Part shown: positions 1-8,836 of the stretch, in pieces
How positions within the stretch are numbered: position 1 is the stretch's first letter
Layout: each line of letters begins with the position of its first letter
Assembly (NCBI RefSeq): GCF_029167375.1
Contig: NZ_JARFTP010000011.1
Location: forward strand, 65,710-129,709
DNA from: Tsukamurella sp. 8F
GTDB taxonomy: Bacteria > Actinomycetota > Actinomycetes > Mycobacteriales > Mycobacteriaceae
DNA length: 64,000 nt
Reading direction: 5' to 3'
Program-made: the position numbers and the translations under genes
The notes under the pieces: generated by a model
Told to the model about the DNA's origin: nothing
The model's database searches: none
Seen by the model: the letters and a program-made list of their open reading frames with translations, nothing else

Positions 1-2358
1 GCCCCATTCGTCGGCGAGCAGTTCCTGCGCTACGAGCGCGTCGGGCATCGTGACGCCCGATACCAGGATGTTGGCTTTGCGCTCGTGCTGGTCGGTGCCC
101 TTGCGGAACAGGTAGAGGCCCTTGAGAAGAGCCTCGACGTCGAGACCCTCCGGCTCGGCCGGCTGATGGATGGGCTCGTTGTAGACGGTGATGTAGTAAT
201 AGACGTCCTCTGGTGCCTCTCCGTACATCCGCCGCAGGCCGTCGATGATGATGTACGCCAGCTCGTAGGCGAAGGCCGGGTCGTAGGCGACCGTCGCGGG
301 GTTGGTCGAGGCGAGCACGTGGCTGTGGCCGTCGGCGTGCTGCAGGCCCTCGCCGGTCAGCGTGGTGCGGCCGGCGGTCGCGCCGATGACGAAGCCGCGC
401 GCCATCTGGTCGCCCGCAGCCCACAGGCCGTCGCCCGTGCGCTGATAGCCGAACATCGAGTAGAAGATGTACAGCGGGATCATCGGTTCGTCGTGTGTGG
501 CGTACGACGTGCCGACCGCGGTGAACGAGGCGGTCGAGCCGGCCTCGTTGATGCCCTCGTGCAGGATCTGTCCGACGGGACTCTCCTTGTACGCGAGCAT
601 GAGCTGCGCGTCGACCGCCGTGTACAGCTGGCCGAGGCGGTTGTAGATCTTCAGCGACGGGAACCACGAGTCCATGCCGAACGTGCGGGCCTCGTCGGGG
701 ATGACGGGCACGATGCGCGGGCCGATGGTCTCGTCGCGCAGCAGTTCCTTGAAGATGCGGACGAGCGCCATCGTCGTCGCCACCTGCTGCTTGCCCGAGC
801 CCTTGCGCATGACGTCCAGGGTCGAGATGTCGGGGGTCGGCAAAGCCTTGGCCTTGGTGCGGCGGGACGGTACGAAGCCGCCGAGTTGCTTGCGGCGGTC
901 CTGCAGGTACTGGATCTCCTTGGACTCCGCCCCCGGGTTGTAGTACGGGGGAAGATATGGATCCTTCTCGAGCTCGGCGTCGGAGATCGGGATGCGCAGG
1001 TGGTCGCGGAAGCTTTTCAGGTCGTCGAGCGTCAGCTTCTTCATCTGGTGGGTGGCGTTGCGACCCTCGAAATGCGAGCCGAGGCTGTAGCCCTTGATGG
1101 TGAACGCCAGGATGACCGTCGGCTGGCCCTTGTGCTCCATGGCCGCCTTGTACGCCGCGTAGATCTTGCGGTAGTCGTGGCCGCCACGCCGCAGACCCCA
1201 GATCTGCTCGTCGGTCATGTCCTTGACGAGTTCCTTGGTCCGCGGGTCGCGGCCGAAGAAGTGCTCGCGGACGAACGCGCCGTCGTTGGCCTTGAAGGTC
1301 TGGTAGTCGCCGTCGGGCGTGCTGTTCATGATGTTGACCAGCGCGCCGTCGCGGTCCTTGTGCAGCAGGTCGTCCCAGTCCCGGCTCCAGATGACCTTGA
1401 TGACGTTCCAGCCGGCGCCCCGGAAGAACGACTCGAGCTCCTGGATGATCTTGCCGTTGCCCCGGACCGGGCCGTCCAGCCGCTGCAGGTTGCAGTTGAC
1501 CACGAACGTGAGGTTGTCGAGGCCCTCGGTGGCTGCGATCTGGATCTGGCCGCGCGACTCCGGCTCGTCCATCTCGCCGTCGCCGAGGAAGGCCCAGACG
1601 TGCTGGTCGGATGTGTCCTTGATACCGCGGTCATGCAGGTAGTGGTTGAACCGGGCCTGGAAGATCGCGCCCATCGGGCCCAGACCCATGGATACGGTCG
1701 GGAACTCCCAGAAGTCCTTCATGAGCCGGGGGTGCGGGTACGACGGGAGCCCGCCGCCGTCGGCGAGGTGCGACTGCTCCTGCCGGAAGCCGTCCATGCG
1801 CTCTTCGGAGATGCGGCCCTCGAGGAAGGCACGCGCGTAGATGCCGGGGGAGGCGTGGCCCTGGATGTAGACCTGGTCGCCCCCGCCCGGGTGGTCCTTG
1901 CCGCGGAAGAAATGGTTGAAGCCGACCTCGTACAGCGAGGCGGACGACGCGTACGTGGAGATATGGCCGCCGACGCCGACGCCGGGACGCTGCGCCCGGG
2001 TGACCATGACGGCCGCGTTCCAGCGGATCCAGGCGCGGTAGCGGCGTTCGACCTCCTCGTCGCCGGGGAACCACGGTTCGAGATCGGTGGGGATGGTGTT
2101 GACGTAGTCCGTCGACGTCAACGACGGAAGGGAGACCCGCTTGTCGCTGGCCCTCTCGAGCATGCGCAGCATGAGGTAGCGCGCGCGAGCAGGCCCGGAC
2201 CTCTCGAGGAGGTCATCGAACGACTCGAGCCACTCGCCGGTCTCCTCGGGATCGATGTCCGGCAGATACGAGGCGACACCTTCGCGGATGACGCGGACGC
2301 GCTCGCTTGAGTCCTTCGGTGTTGCGGCGCCGGGTGTGGCGCTGGGTGACTCGGTCAC
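1..2358 (-). CDS. aceE: Pyruvate dehydrogenase E1 component, homodimeric type (3' end outside window)
   Basis: Thiamine-diphosphate enzyme that decarboxylates pyruvate and passes the acetyl group to the lipoyl domain of E2. 786 codons are visible; the family is about 900-930 residues, so roughly the last 130 lie beyond the window edge. The TPP motif [10 protein letters not shown] sits near residue 256, followed by [14 protein letters not shown], both typical of AceE rather than the alpha/beta heterotetramer type. The GTG start at 2358 ([10 protein letters not shown]) is preceded by AGGAG eight bases upstream. It is divergent from the DUF3052-ahpE pair, as in M. tuberculosis. The matching E2 subunit is encoded 45 kb away in the same window. 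Identity is very secure; only the end is missing. Confidence 0.96.
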   Translation of the reverse strand, partial: MTESPSATPGAATPKDSSERVRVIREGVASYLPDIDPEETGEWLESFDDLLERSGPARARYLMLRMLERASDKRVSLPSLTSTDYVNTIPTDLEPWFPGDEEVERRYRAWIRWNAAVMVTRAQRPGVGVGGHISTYASSASLYEVGFNHFFRGKDHPGGGDQVYIQGHASPGIYARAFLEGRISEERMDGFRQEQSHLADGGGLPSYPHPRLMKDFWEFPTVSMGLGPMGAIFQARFNHYLHDRGIKDTSDQHVWAFLGDGEMDEPESRGQIQIAATEGLDNLTFVVNCNLQRLDGPVRGNGKIIQELESFFRGAGWNVIKVIWSRDWDDLLHKDRDGALVNIMNSTPDGDYQTFKANDGAFVREHFFGRDPRTKELVKDMTDEQIWGLRRGGHDYRKIYAAYKAAMEHKGQPTVILAFTIKGYSLGSHFEGRNATHQMKKLTLDDLKSFRDHLRIPISDAELEKDPYLPPYYNPGAESKEIQYLQDRRKQLGGFVPSRRTKAKALPTPDISTLDVMRKGSGKQQVATTMALVRIFKELLRDETIGPRIVPVIPDEARTFGMDSWFPSLKIYNRLGQLYTAVDAQLMLAYKESPVGQILHEGINEAGSTASFTAVGTSYATHDEPMIPLYIFYSMFGYQRTGDGLWAAGDQMARGFVIGATAGRTTLTGEGLQHADGHSHVLASTNPATVAYDPAFAYELAYIIIDGLRRMYGEAPEDVYYYITVYNEPIHQPAEPEGLDVEALLKGLYLFRKGTDQHERKANILVSGVTMPDALVAQELLADEWG

Positions 2359-2595
2359 GGACAGTGCTCCTCATAAGGTTGTTTGGGCACGACTGCGTGC
2401 GGGAAGGGTGATCCCGGTCCCATCCTGCCCCACGTCTGTTGCTACTCGCGAGGAAGTTCGCGGGTTGGGATCGGAACATGACGTCGCCTAAGAGTTGCGT
2501 GGATCGCGTGGCCGGGGTCTGCTATAGCCCGGCGGTCTGTATCGTCAGCACCGTCCGACACGTAAGAAAGCGCCGTTATAAGGAGGCAGCAACCG

Positions 2596-3006
2596 GTGTC
2601 CACGAATGGGTCCAACGCCCAGAAGATGGGCCTGCGCCCGGGTGATGTGGTGCAGGAGATCGGCTGGGATGAGGACACCGACGACGACTTGCGGGCCGAG
2701 ATCGAGGATCTCATCGACGCGGAGATGCTCGACGAGGACACCGACGAGGTGGTGGACGTCGTGCTGCTTTGGTGGCGCGACGACGACGGGGACCTCGTCG
2801 ACACGCTGATGGACGTCATCGGCCCCCTGTCCGAGGACGGCTGCGTGTGGGTCCTCAGCCCCAAGACCGGGCGTCCCGGTCACGTCCAGCCGAGCGATAT
2901 CGCCGAGGCCGCGCCCACTGCGGGGCTCATGCAGACCTCGTCCACCAACTTGGGTCCCTGGATCGGCTCGCGCCTGGTGCAGCCGAAGTCGGGACCCCGG
3001 CGATAG
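2596..3006 (+). CDS. DUF3052 family protein
   Basis: A 136-residue, strongly acidic protein of the actinobacterial DUF3052 family; its function is unknown to me. The N-terminal half is rich in Asp/Glu (DEDTDDDLRAEIEDLIDAEM) and is followed by LLWWRDDDGDL and WVLSPKTGRPGHVQPSDI. The GTG start at 2596 is supported by an AAGGAGG ribosome site nine bases upstream. It opens a two-gene unit: its TAG shares one base with the GTG of ahpE. The 237-base gap to the divergent aceE probably holds promoters in both directions, but I could not pick convincing -10/-35 pairs. Confidence 0.85.
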   Translation: MSTNGSNAQKMGLRPGDVVQEIGWDEDTDDDLRAEIEDLIDAEMLDEDTDEVVDVVLLWWRDDDGDLVDTLMDVIGPLSEDGCVWVLSPKTGRPGHVQPSDIAEAAPTAGLMQTSSTNLGPWIGSRLVQPKSGPRR

Positions 3007-3503
3007 TGACCTCGGATGAGGCGGGGCCGCTGCCGCTAGGCGTGGTCGCGCCCGATTTCACGCTGCGCAATCAGAACAACCAGCCCGTACGACTCGCGGA
3101 CTACCGCGGCCGGAAGAACGTGCTGCTGGTCTTCTTCCCGCTCGCGTTCACGGGGACCTGCGAGAACGAACTCGGGCAGGTCCGCGACAACCTGCCGGCG
3201 TTCGAGAACGAGTCGTCCGCGATCCTGGCCGTATCGGTAGGACCGCCGCCCACCCACAAGGTGTGGTCCGGCTCGCAGGGCTATCTGTTCCCTGTGCTCT
3301 CCGATTTCTGGCCGCACGGTGAGGTGGCCCGGAGGTACGGCGTGCTCAACGACAAGAAGGGGTACCCCAACCGCGGCACCTTCGTCATCGACCGTGAGGG
3401 CGTCGTGCGATTTTCGGAGATGAACGAGCCGGGGCTACCCAGAGACCAGCAGCTTTGGGAAGACGCGTTGGCTGCGCTAACCTCATCCGGTCCGCGCGTG
3501 TAG
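3006..3503 (+). CDS. ahpE: Peroxiredoxin, AhpE type (1-Cys)
   Basis: Thiol peroxidase that reduces peroxides and peroxynitrite in the cytoplasm. The 165 residues contain the AhpC/TSA fold signature PLAFTGTCENEL with the peroxidatic cysteine at position 52. No other cysteine is present, which fits a one-cysteine mechanism needing an outside thiol. The GTG start overlaps the stop of the DUF3052 gene by one base, implying coupled translation. Oddly, the last codons run into the tRNA-Val gene: the TAG stop at 3501-3503 lies inside the tRNA (bases 8-10) and the overlap is 10 bases. The neighbourhood matches Rv2238c in M. tuberculosis. Confidence 0.93.
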   Translation: MTSDEAGPLPLGVVAPDFTLRNQNNQPVRLADYRGRKNVLLVFFPLAFTGTCENELGQVRDNLPAFENESSAILAVSVGPPPTHKVWSGSQGYLFPVLSDFWPHGEVARRYGVLNDKKGYPNRGTFVIDREGVVRFSEMNEPGLPRDQQLWEDALAALTSSGPRV

Positions 3504-3570
3504 CTCAGTTGGTTAGAGTCCCGGTCTTACACACCGGTTGTCGGGGGTTCGAGTCCCTCCGCGCGCACCA
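3494..3570 (+). tRNA. tRNA-Val (anticodon UAC)
   Basis: A full 77-base cloverleaf including an encoded CCA end. The acceptor stem GCGCGTG pairs with CGCGCGC (one G-T pair), the D stem is GCTC/GAGT, the anticodon stem CCGGT/ACCGG closes the loop CTTACAC with anticodon TAC, and the T stem GGGGG/CCCTC closes TTCGAGT. The variable loop is five bases. The gene is overlapped in sense by the 3' end of ahpE (10 bases) and antisense by the 3' end of the membrane protein gene ending at 3527 (44 bases). Confidence 0.95.
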
Positions 3571-4429
3571 CAGGATTGGTAGTCGGCCCGTCTGCACCGC
3601 GGGTCAGGCAGATCACCGCGCCGATGAGCAGGCCAGCGGATCCGATCCACACCAGTGGGGTGAGGGCCGCGATGAATTGGTACGCGGTGATGAGACTGCC
3701 CAGATCGCGCTGGTCCGTCGTGGCCTGACCAGCCGCGGCGATCCGCCGGACGTCGGCAACGCGATCTGCGTGATGTGCCAACTCGCCGATCAGCAGAGCG
3801 GCGGCGGCCCCGCACATCAGCAACGCGTAGAAGCGGAAGTCGCGGCCGACGATCGCCGTCCGCGAGGCGACGGCCCAGGCGAGACAGAGGACGACTATCA
3901 GCGCCCATACCACCACGTAGACGTCTGTCATGCCCGGCATGGGTAGCGCCGACTCCGGGCCGAGCGAGTCGATGTGCAGCAGTCCGCGTGCGTCGCGCGT
4001 GCTGTGCTCCGTGATCGGCTCGATAAGCATTACGGCTGAGGTGAACACCAGAACCAACACTGCCAACATGGTCGAGGCGAATATCCAGTTCCGTAACGAA
4101 TACTGGGCTCGCATCGTCCGCGCGAGACCGTTCCTCTCCTTGTCGGCGGTCGAAGAGAGGACCGGGATGCCGACCGCCACCGCGACAGCGAGCGCGAGGG
4201 CTACCGCCCCGCTCGATGAGAAGCCCTGTAGGACCCAGTGCTCGATAGCCAGCCCGATGAGCCATCCGACGAGCAGCACCGCGACACCGAGTATCAGGCT
4301 CCCCTGCGCGAGGCCTCGAAGCGGCTGTCCGAACGTCATCCTGCGGGAGCGCGGCAGAGAGACACACGCGAGCTCCACCACGGCGATCACCGGGACGAAT
4401 AGGCGCGCGAGGGCGAGGAAGACCGTCAT
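3527..4429 (-). CDS. Multi-pass membrane protein of unknown function (second of a tandem pair)
   Basis: A 300-residue hydrophobic protein with about seven predicted membrane segments; I do not recognise a family. It resembles the gene just upstream: both have an arginine-rich motif in the first 40 residues (PRSRRMTFGQPLRG here, PWSRRISFGRPLRG there) and a similar helix pattern, suggesting tandem duplication. The ATG at 4429 overlaps the TGA of that paralog in an ATGA arrangement, so translation is probably coupled. The last dozen residues (RAEGLEPPTTGV) are the antisense reading of the tRNA-Val gene, so the C-terminal tail was probably gained by running into the tRNA rather than selected. Confidence 0.75.
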   Translation of the reverse strand: MTVFLALARLFVPVIAVVELACVSLPRSRRMTFGQPLRGLAQGSLILGVAVLLVGWLIGLAIEHWVLQGFSSSGAVALALAVAVAVGIPVLSSTADKERNGLARTMRAQYSLRNWIFASTMLAVLVLVFTSAVMLIEPITEHSTRDARGLLHIDSLGPESALPMPGMTDVYVVVWALIVVLCLAWAVASRTAIVGRDFRFYALLMCGAAAALLIGELAHHADRVADVRRIAAAGQATTDQRDLGSLITAYQFIAALTPLVWIGSAGLLIGAVICLTRGADGPTTNPVVRAEGLEPPTTGV

Positions 4430-5283
4430 GCGGGTGCCCTGCGAACCAGGGATCGAGGTGGTCTGCGGCCATCGGCACCGTCGGACGAGCCGATAGACAC
4501 TGCGACGAGCAGTGCGGTGGTGCCGAGGAAGCCGAGCACGCCGAACGCGAGGATCTGACTGAGGGGGACCGCGAGGCGGGCGAGATCCGCGTCGCCTGTC
4601 CGCTGCGCGGCGGAGATCAGTCGGACAACGCCCACGGGGCGATACGCGTCGAAAGCCACTGCGCCGATTATGTGAGCACCGGCACCAGCGCACACGAGCA
4701 TCGCATAGCCCCGGAAGCCATGTGCGTCGGGAGCGAGTGTCGCTGCTCGCACGACCGCGATCCCGGCGACGACAGCGAGCAGAGCGAGGAGGATCGCGAG
4801 GAGCGGGATGGTTTCGTCGTCGAGCACCGTAGTCGTCAGACTCGTGCCCGACACCTCTACGCGGAGCTGCCCCCGATCGTCTACCACGCCGTATCCCCTG
4901 ATCACCCGGATGGTCTTGTCCAGCAGACCGAGCACTACCCAGCCGGTGAGGAGGGTGAGGCCGATGACGACGAACGCACGCCACGGCGGCGGTGAATTCC
5001 GCCGCTCCGAGCGCGCTATCCCGACATGCAGGGGGATCGCGAGGGCGACCGTGGCGGCCAGTGCGATCGCGATGGGGTCAACCCAGCCATACTCCGGCAC
5101 GACACTCGGCCCGACGATGTTCGCCAGAACCAACGTTGCGGTCGCCGTCACCAGGCCGATCTGCGCCGTTCCGCGTAACGGTCGCCCGAAGGATATGCGT
5201 CGCGACCACGGCAAGACCAGCAGGTACAGCGTGGCGCCCACGAGTGCTCCGCCGGCAATGAGCAGAGCGTGTGAAATAGCCAT
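4426..5283 (-). CDS. Multi-pass membrane protein of unknown function (first of a tandem pair)
   Basis: A 285-residue integral membrane protein with about seven hydrophobic segments, no clear catalytic motif and no recognised domain. The ATG at 5283 is preceded by AAGGGGG, a good ribosome site. The motif SRRISFGRPLRG after the first helix and the AxxHIIGAVAFDAYRPVGVVRLISAAQRTG region are echoed in the paralog downstream (ELAHHADRVADVRRIAAAGQATT), so both probably do a related job. The pair forms a two-gene unit that runs toward, and overlaps, the tRNA-Val gene. It has no counterpart I know of at this place in M. tuberculosis. Confidence 0.75.
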   Translation of the reverse strand: MAISHALLIAGGALVGATLYLLVLPWSRRISFGRPLRGTAQIGLVTATATLVLANIVGPSVVPEYGWVDPIAIALAATVALAIPLHVGIARSERRNSPPPWRAFVVIGLTLLTGWVVLGLLDKTIRVIRGYGVVDDRGQLRVEVSGTSLTTTVLDDETIPLLAILLALLAVVAGIAVVRAATLAPDAHGFRGYAMLVCAGAGAHIIGAVAFDAYRPVGVVRLISAAQRTGDADLARLAVPLSQILAFGVLGFLGTTALLVAVSIGSSDGADGRRPPRSLVRRAPA

Positions 5284-5428
5284 CGAAGTCCCCCTTGCGT
5301 GGATGTTACGCCCGCGGGCGGTCACGTTCTCGCAAGCAGCGGCCTTTCGGCTCCGATCGGCGACGGCCGGGCGCCACGGTGGCGGTCGACCGAGCGAGCC
5401 TGCCTGATCGATCGCTAACGTGGGCTCG

Positions 5429-6367
5429 ATGAAGGTGCTGGAGCTGGCGGCCGGCGTGGCGGCCGACGAGATGTTCGGCGACCCACGCAGGTACCACCCC
5501 GTCGCGGGATTCGGGGCGATCGCCGCCCGCCTCGAGACCGTGCTGTACCGGGATTCGAAAGCCGCAGGCGTCGTGTACACGGCGGCTCTGATCGGAGGGG
5601 TCGCGGCGGTGGGGTACGCCTTCCGCAGGGTTCCCGGTGCGACGGCGGCCGGTGCCTGGGTGGCCCTGGGCGGCGCGGGCCTGCGCGCCGTGGGAGCCGA
5701 CCTGGGCAGTCGGCTTTCAAACGGCGACGTCGACGGTGCCCGGGATCTCCTGCCTTCCCTGTGCGGCCGCGACCCGTCGGTGCTCGATGAGGCCGGCCTC
5801 GCTCGTGCGGCGCTCGAGTCGGTCGCCGAGAACACCTCCGATGCGGCGGTGGCGCCCCTCTTCTGGGGCGCGGTGCTCGGCCTACCCGGGCTGCTTGTGT
5901 ACCGGGCGATCAACACACTCGACGCGATGGTCGGCTATCGCAACGACCGTTACCGCGAATTCGGTTGGGCGTCAGCTCGTCTGGATGATCTCGCCAATTA
6001 CGTGCCCGCGCGTCTGGCCGGGTTCCTCACGGTCGCCGTGGCGCCGGTGGTGGGCGGGGCACCGTCGTCGGCGTGGCGCGCGTGGCGGCGGGATGCGCGC
6101 AAACACCCCAGTCCGAACGCGGGCGTCGCCGAGGCGAGCGCGGCCGGCGCGCTCGGGCTGCGGCTCGGGGGGCGTACGCAGTATCGGCACGGCGTCGAGA
6201 TGCGTCCGGAGCTCGGCGAAGGGCGCGCCCCGGCACCGTCGGATCTGCGGCGGGCGGCGCGGCTGTCGCTCGCCACAGAACTGGCAGCGCTGGCAGCGCT
6301 CGCGGTGGTCAGCCCTTTCGCCCGTAGCGGTCGGCGAGCCGGGCGGCGCGTGCCTCCTCGGGCGTGA
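5429..6367 (+). CDS. cobD: Adenosylcobinamide-phosphate synthase, CobD/CbiB
   Basis: Membrane enzyme of late cobalamin synthesis that amidates adenosylcobyric acid with aminopropanol to give adenosylcobinamide (phosphate). Family marks: FGDPRRYHPVAGFG near the N terminus, ESVAENTSDAAVAPLFW and YRAINTLDAMVGYRNDRYREFGWASARLDDLANYVPARL (given here only as landmarks around residues 130-195). Start chosen at ATG 5429; a GTG at 5420 in the same frame would add three residues. The 3' end overlaps the convergent SURF1 gene by 59 bases. It corresponds to Rv2236c; cobS and cobT are 57 kb away at the other end of the window. Confidence 0.93.
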   Translation: MKVLELAAGVAADEMFGDPRRYHPVAGFGAIAARLETVLYRDSKAAGVVYTAALIGGVAAVGYAFRRVPGATAAGAWVALGGAGLRAVGADLGSRLSNGDVDGARDLLPSLCGRDPSVLDEAGLARAALESVAENTSDAAVAPLFWGAVLGLPGLLVYRAINTLDAMVGYRNDRYREFGWASARLDDLANYVPARLAGFLTVAVAPVVGGAPSSAWRAWRRDARKHPSPNAGVAEASAAGALGLRLGGRTQYRHGVEMRPELGEGRAPAPSDLRRAARLSLATELAALAALAVVSPFARSGRRAGRRVPPRA

Positions 6368-7163
6368 CCACCTTCTCCGGCTCCGTCGGGGTGGCGGCCG
6401 CGAGCACCGCGCGCTCCTCGCGGCGACGACGCACCTCGCTGAATACGAAGTAGCCCAGGGCGATCGGCGCCATGACGCCGAACGCGAGCCACTGCAGCCC
6501 GTACGACAGGTACGGCCCAGCGTCGAGTTGGGGTAGCGGCACGGTACCGAGCCCGCCCGGTTGCTTGTCGGTGAGCCCGAGGTAGCCCGGCGCGAACGTC
6601 GTCCCCACGGTTCGGCCGACGGCGGCGGGATCGATCGCGAAGACCTGCCGGTACCCGCCGTCCTCGATCGGCTGGCGGGTGGTGGTCTCGGCCTGCCGCA
6701 GGCGCGCCACCAGCGTGACGTTGCCCGACGGCGCCGGATCGAACGTGGGCACGGAACCGCCCGACGCCGTCTTCACGAAGCCGCGGTCCACCAGATAACT
6801 GTGGCCGTCGGACGCGACGAACGGGGTGAGGACCTCGTAGGCGGGGTCGCCGTCCCAGTTGCGTAGCCGGGCCAGTACCTGTTTGTCGTTCTGATAGGTA
6901 CCGGACACGGTGACCTTGTGCCATTCGAGGTCGGTCGGAAGTGTGGTCTTGCCGTTCAGCAGTTGCGCGGCGGGCACGGGATCGGCGTTGACGGAGTTGG
7001 CGATCCGCTGGTTACGGGCGCTCGTGGTGGTGTTCTTGCCCAGTTGCCAGGGTGCGAGGACCGACCAGCAGAGCGCCGAGAAGAGCACGACGAAGACCGC
7101 CAGCGCGATCCAGCGTGGCTGCAGGATCACCCGCACCCACTGTCCCAGGGTCCGGTCAGCCAA
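6309..7163 (-). CDS. SURF1 family cytochrome oxidase assembly protein
   Basis: A 284-residue protein with the SURF1 layout: an N-terminal membrane helix (about 17-38), a periplasmic-side domain starting at WQLGKNTTTSARNQRI, and a second helix at about 222-245 (GLQWLAFGVMAPIALGYFVF), followed by a charged cytoplasmic tail. SURF1 proteins assist heme a insertion or assembly of the aa3 cytochrome oxidase. The start codon overlaps the end of ptpA by eight bases, so the two are probably cotranscribed. Matches Rv2235. Confidence 0.9.
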   Translation of the reverse strand: MADRTLGQWVRVILQPRWIALAVFVVLFSALCWSVLAPWQLGKNTTTSARNQRIANSVNADPVPAAQLLNGKTTLPTDLEWHKVTVSGTYQNDKQVLARLRNWDGDPAYEVLTPFVASDGHSYLVDRGFVKTASGGSVPTFDPAPSGNVTLVARLRQAETTTRQPIEDGGYRQVFAIDPAAVGRTVGTTFAPGYLGLTDKQPGGLGTVPLPQLDAGPYLSYGLQWLAFGVMAPIALGYFVFSEVRRRREERAVLAAATPTEPEKVVTPEEARAARLADRYGRKG

Positions 7164-7635
7164 GGCGGTTCCTCGTCCATTCGACGAGCCCGGGCATGGA
7201 GCCCTCTACCTGCCGCAGGGTGGTCTCGAAGTCGTCGAGGTCGCCGTAGTACGGATCGGGAGTGTCGTGCACGGGGGCGGCGGGGTCGAAGGAGCGTAGT
7301 AGGACCAGCCGGTCCTGCGGTACCCCCAACGCCGTGAGATCGGCTAGATGCGACGAGCTCAGGGCCACGACGAGGTCTGCGGACAGGTGGCTGTCGCCGA
7401 CCTCGGCGGCGGTGTGCGCGGTGGGGTAGCCGTGCCGGGCCAGCACCTCGCGGGCACGCGAGTCGGCGGGATCGCCGGCGTGCCACCCGCCCGTTCCCGC
7501 GCTCGTCACCCGAACGCGGTCCGCGAGGCCGGCGTCGTCCAGCGCGCGCTCGTACACGATGCGCGCGATGGGCGACCGGCAGATGTTGCCCGTGCAGACG
7601 AATGTCACATGCAGGTCCAGATCACCGTCACTCAC
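7156..7635 (-). CDS. ptpA: Low-molecular-weight protein tyrosine phosphatase
   Basis: A 159-residue LMW phosphotyrosine phosphatase. The P-loop CTGNICRS begins near residue 14 (catalytic Cys14, Arg20), and the general-acid loop PDPYYGD is in the C-terminal third. In M. tuberculosis the ortholog PtpA (Rv2234) is exported and acts on host proteins; that role cannot be inferred here. The GTG at 7635 is the longest sensible start (VSDGDLDLHVTFVC); a GTG at codon 10 directly before the P-loop strand is also possible. Only 18 bases separate it from the divergent Nif3-like gene, so promoters must overlap and messages may be leaderless. Confidence 0.9.
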   Translation of the reverse strand: MSDGDLDLHVTFVCTGNICRSPIARIVYERALDDAGLADRVRVTSAGTGGWHAGDPADSRAREVLARHGYPTAHTAAEVGDSHLSADLVVALSSSHLADLTALGVPQDRLVLLRSFDPAAPVHDTPDPYYGDLDDFETTLRQVEGSMPGLVEWTRNRLG

Positions 7636-7653
7636 GTATCTATCCTCTACCAC

Positions 7654-8754
7654 GTGTTGCTGAAGGACGTCATCGCCGTGTTGGACGCTGCCTATCCGCC
7701 CCGTCTGGCGGAGGACTGGGACAGCGTGGGCCTGGTCTGCGGGGACCCGGCCGTCGAGGTCACACGGGTGCTCGTCTGCGTGGACGTCACGGCCGGTGTC
7801 GTCGACGAGGCGCTGCGCTCCGGCGCCCAGCTCATCGTCGCGCACCACCCGCTGCTGCTGCGCGGCGTCGATACGGTGGCCGCCTCGACGCCGAAGGGGG
7901 CGCTCATCCATCGGCTGATAGCGGGCGGCTGCGCCCTCTTCACGGCGCACACCAACGCCGACCGCGCGCGTGGCGGCGTCAACGACGCCCTCGCCTCGGC
8001 GCTGGGCCTCAACATCACCGGGCCGATCGAATACCTCGGTGACGCCGAGCCGCTCGACGGGTGGAATGTCAAGGTCCCCGTGGGCTCGGCGGATGCGGTC
8101 CTGGCGGCCGTGTTCGCCGCGGGCGCCGGCCGTGTCGGCGACTATTCGGAATGCGCATGGCGGGTCGACGGCACCGGCCAGTTCCTGCCGGGCGCGGGCG
8201 CCCGCCCCGCGATCGGCGAGGTCGGTGTACCGGAGACCGTCGCTGAGCAGCGTCTCGAGTTCGTCGCGTCGCGTTCGTTGCGGGAATCGGTCGTCGCCGC
8301 GCTGTGGGAGGCGCATCCGTACGAGGAGCCGGCGTTCGACGTGGTGGAACTGGCCGCGCGGGAGCGTGAATGGGGGTTGGGGAGGATCGGGACGCTGGAA
8401 TCGCCCCTGTCCCTCACCGAGTTCACCGCAGCGGTGGGGAAGACCTTGGGCGTCGCCGCGCGGGCTGCCGGTCCCGCGGATGCGCAGGTGCGGACGGTGG
8501 CAGTCTGTGGAGGAGCGGGCGACTCGCTGCTGGGGGCGGTCCGCCGCCTGCCTGTCGACGCGTACGTGACCGGCGACCTGAGGCACCATCCCGCCGACGA
8601 GCATCTGCGCGCCGGCGGGTGCCCCGTCGTCGACGCCGGGCACTGGGGTACAGAGTTCCCGTGGTGCGCGGCGGTCGCAGAGCTGCTCGGCCCCGAGCCG
8701 GCCGTGGACGTGTACGTCGAATCGACCGACCCGTTCGGGGTACGGCCCCGGTAG
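7654..8754 (+). CDS. Nif3-like dinuclear metal centre protein (GTP cyclohydrolase I type 2-like)
   Basis: A 366-residue NIF3/YbgI family protein. Metal-binding motifs are visible: IVAHHPLLLRGV around residue 65, AHTNADRARGGVND around 100, and GDLRHHPADEHLRAGGCPVVDAGHWGTEF near the C terminus. The middle contains the YqfO-type insert (about 130-220). The exact function is unsettled in the family despite some annotations as GTP cyclohydrolase 1 type 2. The GTG at 7654 is the first plausible start after the divergent ptpA. Corresponds to Rv2230c, and precedes the zinc-ribbon gene in the same order. Confidence 0.92.
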   Translation: MLLKDVIAVLDAAYPPRLAEDWDSVGLVCGDPAVEVTRVLVCVDVTAGVVDEALRSGAQLIVAHHPLLLRGVDTVAASTPKGALIHRLIAGGCALFTAHTNADRARGGVNDALASALGLNITGPIEYLGDAEPLDGWNVKVPVGSADAVLAAVFAAGAGRVGDYSECAWRVDGTGQFLPGAGARPAIGEVGVPETVAEQRLEFVASRSLRESVVAALWEAHPYEEPAFDVVELAAREREWGLGRIGTLESPLSLTEFTAAVGKTLGVAARAAGPADAQVRTVAVCGGAGDSLLGAVRRLPVDAYVTGDLRHHPADEHLRAGGCPVVDAGHWGTEFPWCAAVAELLGPEPAVDVYVESTDPFGVRPR

Positions 8755-8836
8755 CTGCCCCGGCGGCGCGGCCTTCCGCGGAGGGGTATACGGATGGGAG
8801 GTGGCCACCGGGCGGCGCGTCGGTAAGGTTGGCCGA

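Noticed and set aside
85-2310. 741-codon open frame on the plus strand
   Set aside because: It is the antisense shadow of aceE; its translation is low-complexity Val/Arg/Asp-rich and matches no family, while the minus strand gives textbook AceE.
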